Shown in pieces: positions 1-5,642 of a DNA stretch of 16,416 bases; positions within the stretch are counted from its first letter, which is position 1, and the number at the start of each line of letters is the position of its first letter. The notes under the pieces were generated by a model. That model was not told the origin of the DNA and made no database searches. It saw nothing but the letters and a program-made list of their open reading frames with translations. The stretch is from Bacteroidota bacterium (GTDB lineage Bacteria; Bacteroidota; Ignavibacteria; Tepidaquicellales; Tepidaquicellaceae), in NCBI GenBank assembly GCA_023429265.1, contig JAEYVS010000175.1:1-16416 (forward strand). Direction: 5' to 3'. The translations under genes and the position numbers were made by a program.

Positions 1-1
1 C

Positions 2-253
2 GCTAACCATCCCCCAAAGGGCGAGGAGAAGAAATCCAAGCCTCAGGCAAAGAAAGAAACTGAAGCGAAAGAGGAAGTTAAGGAAGAAGTGAAAGAAGAG
101 CCGAAAGCTGAAGCTAAGACCGAAGAAGTTCAGGAAGAAGCGAAGCAAGAGGAAACTCCGGCAGTCGAAGAGAAAGCTGAAGAGACTTCCGAGGTAAAAT
201 CGGAAGAGAATACAGAAGAGACAACCGAGGAAAAGACAGAAGAGAAAAGCTAA
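2..253 (+). CDS. C-terminal end of an unidentified protein with a Lys/Glu-rich tail
   Basis: An open frame enters from the left edge and runs for 83 codons to a TAA at 251-253. The visible residues begin ANHPPKGEEKKSK and then become an almost pure Glu/Lys/Ala/Thr tail with repeated KEE, KAE and TEE units, ending EEKTEEKS. This is a low-complexity, probably disordered, charged tail. The globular part lies outside the window, so the protein cannot be named. Similar charged extensions occur on some ribosomal and nucleic-acid-binding proteins of Bacteroidota, which is only a possibility here. The frame is supported by the strong intrinsic terminator about 30 bases after the stop, so this is the last gene of its transcript. 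Confidence 0.75.
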   Translation, partial: ANHPPKGEEKKSKPQAKKETEAKEEVKEEVKEEPKAEAKTEEVQEEAKQEETPAVEEKAEETSEVKSEENTEETTEEKTEEKS

Positions 254-280
254 TACAGATCACGTAATATTTTGTGTATA

Positions 281-310
281 AAAAAAACCCCGCTGTAAGC
301 GGGGTTTTTT
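281..310 (+). terminator. Intrinsic (rho-independent) terminator
   Basis: CCCCGC (288-293) pairs perfectly with GCGGGG (299-304) around a TGTAA loop. A run of seven A precedes the stem and six T follow it, so it could also work for transcripts from the other strand. It lies just after the stop at 253 and ends the upstream transcript. Confidence 0.92.
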
Positions 311-324
311 GTTTTGGGGGGAGT

Positions 325-410
325 TTAACCACGGACACACATCGCCGCTTAAGCGGGATCTCCGCTTAAGCGGGATCTCCGCTTCGCTCGAGAGAGCACA
401 GAGAACACAT
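325..410. repeat. Dispersed CCACGGA/CACAGAG element with nested palindromic tandem repeat
   Basis: The flanks read TTAACCACGGACACACA on the left and AGCACAGAGAACACA on the right. They resemble the CCACGGAG-CACAGAG dispersed repeat, another copy of which sits at 2633-2657. Between them is a tandem repeat of a 17-bp unit, CCGCTTAAGCGGGATCT, at 345-361 and 362-378, followed by a partial third unit starting at 379. Each unit contains the perfect 12-bp palindrome CCGCTTAAGCGG. No protein-coding signal is convincing here. Confidence 0.7.
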
Positions 411-468
411 CTAAAGTAAGGAGAGGGAAGTTGTGTGGGTATGAATTAGTTTTATTGATGAGAGTAAC

Positions 469-500
469 CCTCCCCTTAGTCCCCTCCGTGGGAGGGGAGA
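469..500. repeat. C/G-rich hairpin repeat
   Basis: CCCCTCC (481-487) and GGAGGGG (491-497) form a perfect 7-bp stem with a 3-base loop. It is preceded by a further CCCTCCCC run (469-476) that could pair alternatively with the same GGAGGGG arm. No T-run follows, so it is not a standard terminator. It looks like a short dispersed repeat. Confidence 0.5.
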
Positions 501-504
501 GATT

Positions 505-575
505 AATCACGGAGCACACATTGCCGCTAAAGCGGGATCTCCACTTCGCTTTGAAAGTACACATTGCCTCTAGCG
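505..575. repeat. Decayed second copy of the CACGGA/GCGGGATCT element
   Basis: This stretch reads AATCACGGAGCACACATTGCC followed by GCTAAAGCGGGATCTCC and ACTTCGCT, a mutated version of the element at 325-410 that keeps only one copy of the 17-bp unit. The start of the unit, ACACATTGCC (516-525), recurs at 559-568 followed by CTCTAGCG. The element has therefore been partly duplicated and has drifted. Confidence 0.55.
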
Positions 576-800
576 TGATTTTTTGATTTGCTTTTTTGTT
601 ACGCCTTACGTCGTTCTTCTTTTGCCTTGATGCAAAAGAAGCAAAAAATCAAGCCTTAATAAAAATCGGCTTAATTTCACGTGTTCTCCGCCTCTTTCAG
701 AGGACGCTTGAAGCCGTGAAATTTTCTCCGACAAGTCCCCGAAGGGACCTTGCAGAGCACGCAGATTTTCATAATGGCGATATCATATCTGAGTGACAAA
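576..800. repeat. Composite hairpin-rich non-coding repeat element
   Basis: Several inverted repeats lie in a row. CTTCTTTTGC (616-625) pairs perfectly with GCAAAAGAAG (632-641) around CTTGAT. AATTTCACG (673-681) pairs perfectly with CGTGAAATT (715-723), and inside it CTCT/AGAG (692-702) makes a small hairpin. GTCCC (735-739) pairs with GGGAC (744-748) around a CGAA loop. The 66-codon open frame across it (596-796) encodes residues such as SFFFCLDAKEAKNQ, a string I recall from spurious hypothetical proteins made by dispersed repeats in Bacteroidota. I therefore call it a repeat and not a gene. Confidence 0.55.
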
Positions 801-850
801 AAAACATTGAATAGAATGTCAAAAGCCTAAATATTGCGGTGAGATTTTCT

Positions 851-858
851 TATATTTG
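851..858 (+). promoter_or_regulatory. Candidate Bacteroidota-type -7 box upstream of ispD
   Basis: TATATTTG matches the Bacteroidota housekeeping sigma -7 consensus TAnnTTTG and lies 19 bases before the ispD ATG. The nearest upstream TTG (834-836) is only 14 bases away, shorter than the usual 17-23 base spacer, so the -33 element is doubtful. Confidence 0.3.
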
Positions 859-877
859 TTTCAAATAGATATTTTGA

Positions 878-1570
878 ATGGAATGTAAGGTTATTATTCC
901 GGCGTCGGGGACGGGGACAAGGTTTGGGGGGAAGACCCCTAAGCAATTCATACGCCTTGGTGAATCGAATAGGGAAGTTCTTGTTTATACGATCGGGAAG
1001 TTCCACTCGATGAGGGAGGTGAAGGAGATAGTGATAGCCACGCATAAGGATTTTACGACGAGGGTGAAGAAGATAGTTAAGGCAAATAATTTCCATAAGG
1101 TGAGGAGCGTGGTGCCGGGCGGAAAGACACGACAGACATCGGTTCTCAATGCTCTGAAGTCGCTGGACTGCAAGAAGAATGATATCATACTGGTGCACGA
1201 CGCGGTGCGGCCTTTCATTACACGTAAGAAGATCTCGGAGATCATCCGGGAGATGAAGCATCATAATGCTGTCATACCGGGATTAAAAATCAGTGATACC
1301 CTGAAAAGAGTAAGTAATAATAATTATATTGTAGCAACGATGCCCCGTGATAACACCTGGCGCGTACAGACACCGCAGGCTTTTAAGTACGGGCTGCTGA
1401 TGAAGGCATACGATAAGGCGATAAAGGATAAATTTACAGGGACCGATGAAGCATCCCTGATAGAGCATGCTAATTATAAAGTGCGTATCATAGAGGGGGA
1501 GCGGACGAACATAAAGATCACTACGAGGGATGACCTCAAGGTAGTGGATTATAATAAGCTTCTGAAATAA
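878..1570 (+). CDS. ispD: 2-C-methyl-D-erythritol 4-phosphate cytidylyltransferase IspD
   Basis: IspD transfers CMP from CTP to 2-C-methyl-D-erythritol 4-phosphate, the third step of the MEP pathway for isoprenoid precursors, in the cytoplasm. The protein is 230 residues, a normal length for a single-domain IspD. The nucleotide-binding signature PASGTGTRFG (8-17) with GKTPKQF (18-24) carries the conserved Arg15 and Lys22. GGKTRQTSV (81-89), VHDAVRPF (106-113), QTPQAF (164-169), TDEASLIE (189-196) and NIKIT (211-215) are the other family blocks, all in the right order. The ATG at 878 puts the beta strand CKVIIPAS at the very N-terminus, as expected. No Shine-Dalgarno is seen, which is usual in this group. 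The esterase gene follows after 10 bases, so the two are probably co-transcribed. No ispF is present next to it. Confidence 0.97.
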   Translation: MECKVIIPASGTGTRFGGKTPKQFIRLGESNREVLVYTIGKFHSMREVKEIVIATHKDFTTRVKKIVKANNFHKVRSVVPGGKTRQTSVLNALKSLDCKKNDIILVHDAVRPFITRKKISEIIREMKHHNAVIPGLKISDTLKRVSNNNYIVATMPRDNTWRVQTPQAFKYGLLMKAYDKAIKDKFTGTDEASLIEHANYKVRIIEGERTNIKITTRDDLKVVDYNKLLK

Positions 1571-1580
1571 AATATTTTTT

Positions 1581-2603
1581 ATGAGTAAGGGTAAAATAGT
1601 TTTAGAGACATTTGACAGCGAGATCTTGAAAGGGAACCCGCTTGGAGATCCTTCGCAGAGGACATTCCCGGTGTACCTGCCTCCAAATTATGATTCATCG
1701 GATGAAAGCTACCCGGTGGTGTTTATGCTGATAGGATTTACGGGGAGCGGGATGATGCTGATGAATCAATCATTCATGAGCGAGAACATTGAGCAAAGGC
1801 TCGACCGTCTGATAAGTGAAGGAACGATGAAGGAAATGATAGTTGTAATGCCGGACTGCATTACGAAGTACGGCGGAAGCCAGTACATCAATTCGACAGG
1901 TACGGGTAATTACGAGGACTATATAATAAAAGAGCTGGTGCCTTACATAGATGGTAAGTACAAGACTAAAGCTGATGCCGGCAGCAGGGCGGTGATAGGT
2001 AAATCAAGCGGTGGTTACGGGGCGGTGGTGCTTGCGATGAGGAACCCGAATGTATTCAGCATGATGTGCTCTACCGCGGGCGATATGTATTTTGAGTTTT
2101 GTTACCTGCCGGAGTTCCCGAGATTCGTGCCGGCGATAGAAAAGAAGTATGGGAAGGGCGATGAGGGAGTGGCGAATTTCATAAAAAATGAATTGAACTA
2201 CAGGCAGCCCAAGCCAAAGTCATTCCACGATATAGTGAATTCGATCGGGATGGCAAGCTGTTACTCCCCAAACCCCGATGGTTTTGAGACGAAGGGATAT
2301 AACTTCGACCTGCCCTTTAATACAACGACAGGTGAGATGAATTGGGAAGTATTTGCGAAGTGGAAGGAGCACGACCCGGTAGACATGGCTGAGAAGTACT
2401 CGGATAATCTAAGGAAGCTGAAGCTGATATACCTGGACGCGGGCACAACGGATGAGTTTGCTTTGAATATCGGCGCGAGGATATTTTGCAGCAGGCTGGA
2501 CGGGCTTGGAATAAAGTATATTCACGAGGAATTCGAGGGAGGTCATTTCAGTGTGCAGTACAGGAATGACAGGAGTTTTGAGGTGGTGAGTGAGAGTTTA
2601 TAG
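1581..2603 (+). CDS. Putative esterase, alpha/beta-hydrolase fold (esterase D/enterochelin-esterase-like)
   Basis: A 340-residue protein with the layout of the putative esterase family (PF00756-like). An N-terminal strand RTFPVYLPPNY (27-37) is followed by YPVVFML (44-50) and IVVMPDC (87-93). The nucleophile elbow GKSSGGYG (140-147) gives Ser142 as the likely catalytic serine. LIYLDAGTTDEF (282-293) offers Asp287 or Asp291 as the acid, and EGGHFSVQYR (319-328) gives His322. An insert of about 80 residues (roughly 170-270) separates the serine from the acid. There is no signal peptide, so it is probably cytoplasmic. Its substrate cannot be told from sequence. It starts 10 bases after ispD and is probably in the same transcript, although no pathway link to isoprenoids is evident. 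Assignment to the fold is firm; the exact activity is not. Confidence 0.82.
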   Translation: MSKGKIVLETFDSEILKGNPLGDPSQRTFPVYLPPNYDSSDESYPVVFMLIGFTGSGMMLMNQSFMSENIEQRLDRLISEGTMKEMIVVMPDCITKYGGSQYINSTGTGNYEDYIIKELVPYIDGKYKTKADAGSRAVIGKSSGGYGAVVLAMRNPNVFSMMCSTAGDMYFEFCYLPEFPRFVPAIEKKYGKGDEGVANFIKNELNYRQPKPKSFHDIVNSIGMASCYSPNPDGFETKGYNFDLPFNTTTGEMNWEVFAKWKEHDPVDMAEKYSDNLRKLKLIYLDAGTTDEFALNIGARIFCSRLDGLGIKYIHEEFEGGHFSVQYRNDRSFEVVSESL

Positions 2604-2632
2604 AGTATATAGAGTTGTCAAGAAAGATTTTG

Positions 2633-2657
2633 CCACGGAGGCACAGAGGGCACAGAG
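2633..2657. repeat. CCACGGAG-CACAGAG dispersed repeat
   Basis: CCACGGAGGCACAGAGGGC followed by ACAGAG is a clean copy of the same dispersed element whose halves flank the palindromic repeats at 325-410. It lies 30 bases after the esterase stop. Confidence 0.6.
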
Positions 2658-2709
2658 TTTGTGTGAATGATTTGTGGGATTTTTTGGGGAGAGTAGGTAA
2701 GTTGAGTAG

Positions 2710-2735
2710 CATTCCCCAGCTGGGGCTTGGGAATG
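2710..2735. repeat. 26-bp imperfect palindrome (CATTCCC...GGGAATG)
   Basis: CATTCCC (2710-2716) pairs with GGGAATG (2729-2735). Inside, AGC (2718-2720) pairs with GCT (2725-2727) around a TGGG loop, leaving one C/T mismatch. An alternative structure is the nested perfect palindrome CCCCAGCTGGGG (2714-2725). There is no T-run, so this is a REP-like dispersed palindrome and not a terminator. Confidence 0.6.
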
Positions 2736-2769
2736 AGGAAGTATAAATTGGGATTGGAGATACTATTGG

Positions 2770-2789
2770 ATTCCCGCTTTCGGGGGAAT
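2770..2789. repeat. 20-bp ATTCCC-N8-GGGAAT palindromic repeat (dRS3-like)
   Basis: ATTCCC (2770-2775), eight bases, then GGGAAT (2784-2789). The arrangement is the same as the neisserial dRS3 consensus, and the context GGATTCCCG...GGGAATGACA resembles short palindromes known from many unrelated genomes. It lies about 60 bases upstream of the glycosylasparaginase start. Confidence 0.6.
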
Positions 2790-2851
2790 GACAAATTACT
2801 GTAGGGTTATAATTTTTTAATATAAAAATTGCATATTAAAATATCATATTG

Positions 2852-3826
2852 ATGAAGCCGTTTGTAATTTCAACGTGGAAGCACGGGGTGGCTGCTAATG
2901 AAGCGGCTTATAAGATATTGACCGAAGGGGGAAATTCCCTGGACGCGGTGGAGCAGGGTGTGAGAGTGGCGGAGGATGACCCGAACGTTTTGAGCGTGGG
3001 TTATGGCGGTCTGCCTGATAATAAGGGAATAGTGACCCTGGACGCGGCGATAATGGACTGGCGCGCGAGGATAGGTTCCGTGATATTCGTGGAGAACATA
3101 AAAAATCCCATTACCCTCGCGAGACTCGTGCTGGAGAATACGGAGCATACTACACTGGCGGGTGACGGAGCATATGAGTTCGCCTTGTCGAACGGGTTTA
3201 AGCCTGAAAATCTAATGACGGAGAATTCGATAAGGAAGTATCACGAATGGAAGTCAGAGAAGCGTAACAAGGCGGAGGAAGTTCACACGGATGATTTTAA
3301 ACTGACACCGAGCGAGAGTGATATCGAGAAGCATAAGCAGATAAACGAAGACGGTCATCACGATACAATAGGAATGGTGGCGATAGATAAGGACGGTCAT
3401 ATTTCGGCATCTTGTACCACGAGCGGTATGGCGTGGAAGATGCATGGCAGAGTGGGAGACTCGCCCATAATCGGAGCGGGTTTGTATGTGGATGGTGAAG
3501 TCGGGGGAGCCGCGGCAACAGGCAGGGGCGAGGAGTGTATGAGAGCTTGTGGAAGCTTTTTGATAGTGGAGATGATGCGGCAGGGAAAAAGTCCAAAGGA
3601 AGCCTGCAGAATAGCGTGCGAGAGGGTGTACAGACTGAATTTACTTTCCTCTAAGAACAGAGACCATATATACCAGGTTGGATTTATCGCGGTAAACAAG
3701 GACGGGGAATACGGCGCATACAGCGTGCGGGAGGGATTCCAATACGCGCTTCATAAGGACGATAATAACGGGTTGTACGATTCGGAGTATCTTTTAAATG
3801 AGCAATTTCAAATAACGGATCTATAA
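2852..3826 (+). CDS. N4-(beta-N-acetylglucosaminyl)-L-asparaginase-type Ntn hydrolase (glycosylasparaginase family)
   Basis: Enzymes of this family cleave the GlcNAc-asparagine bond of glycoproteins or act on beta-aspartyl or asparaginyl amides, after self-cleavage before a catalytic Thr. The sequence contains GGNSLDAVEQGV (26-37), GYGGLPD (50-56), the cleavage site HHDTIGMV (169-176) with Asp171-Thr172, then CTTSGMAWKMHGRVGDSP (188-205) with the substrate-binding Arg200 and Asp203, and AATGRGEE (221-228). This closely follows the Flavobacterium glycosylasparaginase. I chose the ATG at 2852, not the TTG just before it, giving 324 residues. There is no signal peptide, whereas the Flavobacterium enzyme has one, so a cytoplasmic location is inferred. 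A polar linker (about 125-168) precedes the cleavage site. The stop overlaps the next start (TAATG), which implies translational coupling. Confidence 0.93.
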   Translation: MKPFVISTWKHGVAANEAAYKILTEGGNSLDAVEQGVRVAEDDPNVLSVGYGGLPDNKGIVTLDAAIMDWRARIGSVIFVENIKNPITLARLVLENTEHTTLAGDGAYEFALSNGFKPENLMTENSIRKYHEWKSEKRNKAEEVHTDDFKLTPSESDIEKHKQINEDGHHDTIGMVAIDKDGHISASCTTSGMAWKMHGRVGDSPIIGAGLYVDGEVGGAAATGRGEECMRACGSFLIVEMMRQGKSPKEACRIACERVYRLNLLSSKNRDHIYQVGFIAVNKDGEYGAYSVREGFQYALHKDDNNGLYDSEYLLNEQFQITDL

Positions 3827-5526
3827 TGAGCAACCGTAAAATAATAAAGAACGGTCTTGCAGTGACCTTTGATAAGGACAGCAGCTGCGGTTACTTTAAC
3901 ATTGTAGTGAATGGTGGCAAGATAGTAGAAGTAGATAAAACAGGCAAGCTTACGGATGAATACATTGCTGAAAACTATTCCGATGCTGAGATAATAGACG
4001 CGAAGGGAAAGATCGTTTTGCCGGGACTGATCAATTCAAACCTAAACTCATCTTCAAGATTGAGCAAGATATTCTTTAAAAGGAATATCTATGACAGCCT
4101 TGAATCGAATATCAGCCTGGACATTTTGAAAAATTATTTTAAGAGTACAAAGAACGCCCAGGAGCTGTACCTCTTATTCGCGTACAGCTTATCCAAGGCA
4201 TTAATGGAGGGTGAGACTACCGTGGTGGAGGTCTCGGAAAGTATTACAAAGGAGTTTTTTACGGGATTAATAGAAGGCAACGAAAAGATATCTCAAGACC
4301 TGGTAATCTGCGCGGCTGACTCGACATTAAATGACCACCTGACGGGGAGCAAGATAAAGCATTTCGTTAAATTCGCCAGGGAGGATAATGTTACCACGTA
4401 TTCACTCAATGCATTAAAGAAGTATGTGGATGATCAGTCGACAATGGTATGCTGTGACGTACTTAATTCAGAGAAAACCATCACGGAAATAAAAAGCTCA
4501 TTCGGGAAATCCCCTGTAAAGATATTCAATGACTACGGGATATTGAATGAGAAAATGTTTTTTACGAATCCGATATACCTGAATGAGAGCGACATCGAGC
4601 TTATTAAGGAGAAAAAAGCCGGAATAATATTCAATACGAGCGACTACATAAAGCTGGGCAAGAACAGGCTGGACATGAACGCGGTAATGGATGAAGGAGT
4701 GAGGCTAATGGCAGGCACGGGATACCTTGGGAATAACATATTGTCCGAAATTAAAACCTTCGGGAGTTTATTTTACACGCCTAAATTGAAGTATTCCAAT
4801 CTGCTGAAATTAGCGCTCACTAATCCTTCTTCTTACCTGGGATTGAACAGCAAAGGCAGCATAGCTACAAACAAGGACGCGGATATATTCTTTCTGGATA
4901 TAGCCGGATTAAAAAATGTGATGAGCATACCTGAGAAAGATGAAGAAAAGATCAGTGAGTTTGTGATCGAGAATTTAAGCGCGAGCGATATAAAGGATGT
5001 GATGAAGGGGGGCGAGTTTGCAGTTAAGGATGGAGTGCTGATAGGCGAGCCTGCAGGCGAGATAGTAGAGAAGGTGACGGAGCTATCGGAAGAGATATTC
5101 AAAACCGGGAATTACTTTGAGTTTAAGGAAAGATATATGATGAAGAAGCGGGTCGATGAGGTAAGCCTGGGTAAAAAGAAGAAGGACCATTCAGGGATGC
5201 CTCTGACTGATGCCGAGGTAACGATAGGTGTCGATGACGGCTTTAAGATAATAGGTGTAAAGAAGTCGGAGGACTACGCAAAAGAAAGACCGTTATTTGA
5301 GCATCAGAGGAAGAAGAATGTATTCATACAGGAAGTTAAGTCATTGAGCGGCGGTCTGGCAGTATTTTCCTCAAAGCGAGGAGGAGAAGCTGTGTATGAT
5401 GAATTTACCGAAGAGAAGAGCAAGGTAAGCGAACCGCTTGAGGAAAGAAATGAGGAGAAGAAACAACCTGATAGCAGCCAGCCGGTAAAGAAGATGAAGT
5501 TTGGGTTTTCTGATAGCAGTGAGTAA
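3826..5526 (+). CDS. Amidohydrolase-fold protein, probably catalytically dead (SsnA/ATZ-TRZ-like) with charged C-terminal extension
   Basis: The 566-residue protein follows the SsnA/chlorohydrolase-type amidohydrolase plan: N-terminal beta-sandwich strand pair (25-36), KGKIVLPGLINSN (60-72), a barrel region, and the closing block LLKLALTNPSSYLGL (326-340) with GSIATNKDADIFFLD (344-358), equivalent to the usual 'GSI..GKDADL' motif. The metal ligands are missing. PGLIN-x-H-x-H reads PGLINSNLN (Asn72, Asn74). The 'HLAE' position reads DVLN (Asp211, Asn214). 'AH' before the V-x-L motif reads TN (Asn248). 'GTD' reads GTG (Gly299). Metal-dependent hydrolysis is therefore unlikely. After about residue 430 there is an unrecognised basic region (439-528) and an acidic/basic tail ending KKMKFGFSDSSE. 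It overlaps the glycosylasparaginase stop by one base, so the two are translated together. Confidence 0.85.
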   Translation: MSNRKIIKNGLAVTFDKDSSCGYFNIVVNGGKIVEVDKTGKLTDEYIAENYSDAEIIDAKGKIVLPGLINSNLNSSSRLSKIFFKRNIYDSLESNISLDILKNYFKSTKNAQELYLLFAYSLSKALMEGETTVVEVSESITKEFFTGLIEGNEKISQDLVICAADSTLNDHLTGSKIKHFVKFAREDNVTTYSLNALKKYVDDQSTMVCCDVLNSEKTITEIKSSFGKSPVKIFNDYGILNEKMFFTNPIYLNESDIELIKEKKAGIIFNTSDYIKLGKNRLDMNAVMDEGVRLMAGTGYLGNNILSEIKTFGSLFYTPKLKYSNLLKLALTNPSSYLGLNSKGSIATNKDADIFFLDIAGLKNVMSIPEKDEEKISEFVIENLSASDIKDVMKGGEFAVKDGVLIGEPAGEIVEKVTELSEEIFKTGNYFEFKERYMMKKRVDEVSLGKKKKDHSGMPLTDAEVTIGVDDGFKIIGVKKSEDYAKERPLFEHQRKKNVFIQEVKSLSGGLAVFSSKRGGEAVYDEFTEEKSKVSEPLEERNEEKKQPDSSQPVKKMKFGFSDSSE

Positions 5527-5604
5527 CCGGTATTAAACCCGGATAGGCAATTACCGCCTTGAGGAATCCTTCCAAATAGCCTGTTAAATTGCAGGAATCT
5601 TGAT

Positions 5605-5612
5605 TATATTTA
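5605..5612 (+). promoter_or_regulatory. Candidate -7 box upstream of the secreted propeller gene
   Basis: TATATTTA matches TAnnTTTG at seven of eight positions and lies 30 bases before the ATG at 5643. A TTG at 5589-5591 is only 13 bases upstream, so the -33 element is weak. No convincing terminator separates it from the preceding gene. Confidence 0.25.
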
Positions 5613-5642
5613 CAATTATCAAAAAAATTTTAATATTGGGGC

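Noticed and set aside
345..388. Possible CRISPR array from the tandem 17-bp repeats
   Set aside because: The units are directly adjacent with no unique spacers, there are fewer than three full copies, and no cas genes are present.
596..796. 66-codon open frame as a real gene
   Set aside because: It sits entirely on nested inverted repeats, its peptide looks repeat-derived, and it has no promoter or partner gene that supports translation.
827..1264. 145-codon minus-strand open frame opposite ispD
   Set aside because: It is antisense to a highly conserved ispD frame and its translation (Arg/His/Leu/Pro-rich) matches nothing recognisable.
2849..2851. TTG as the start of the glycosylasparaginase gene
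   Set aside because: An ATG follows immediately at 2852 in the same frame and gives the normal N-terminus, so the TTG need not be invoked.
5527..5642. Terminator after the amidohydrolase-like gene
   Set aside because: Only weak short pairings (for example CCGG...CCGG) are present and there is no T-run after them.
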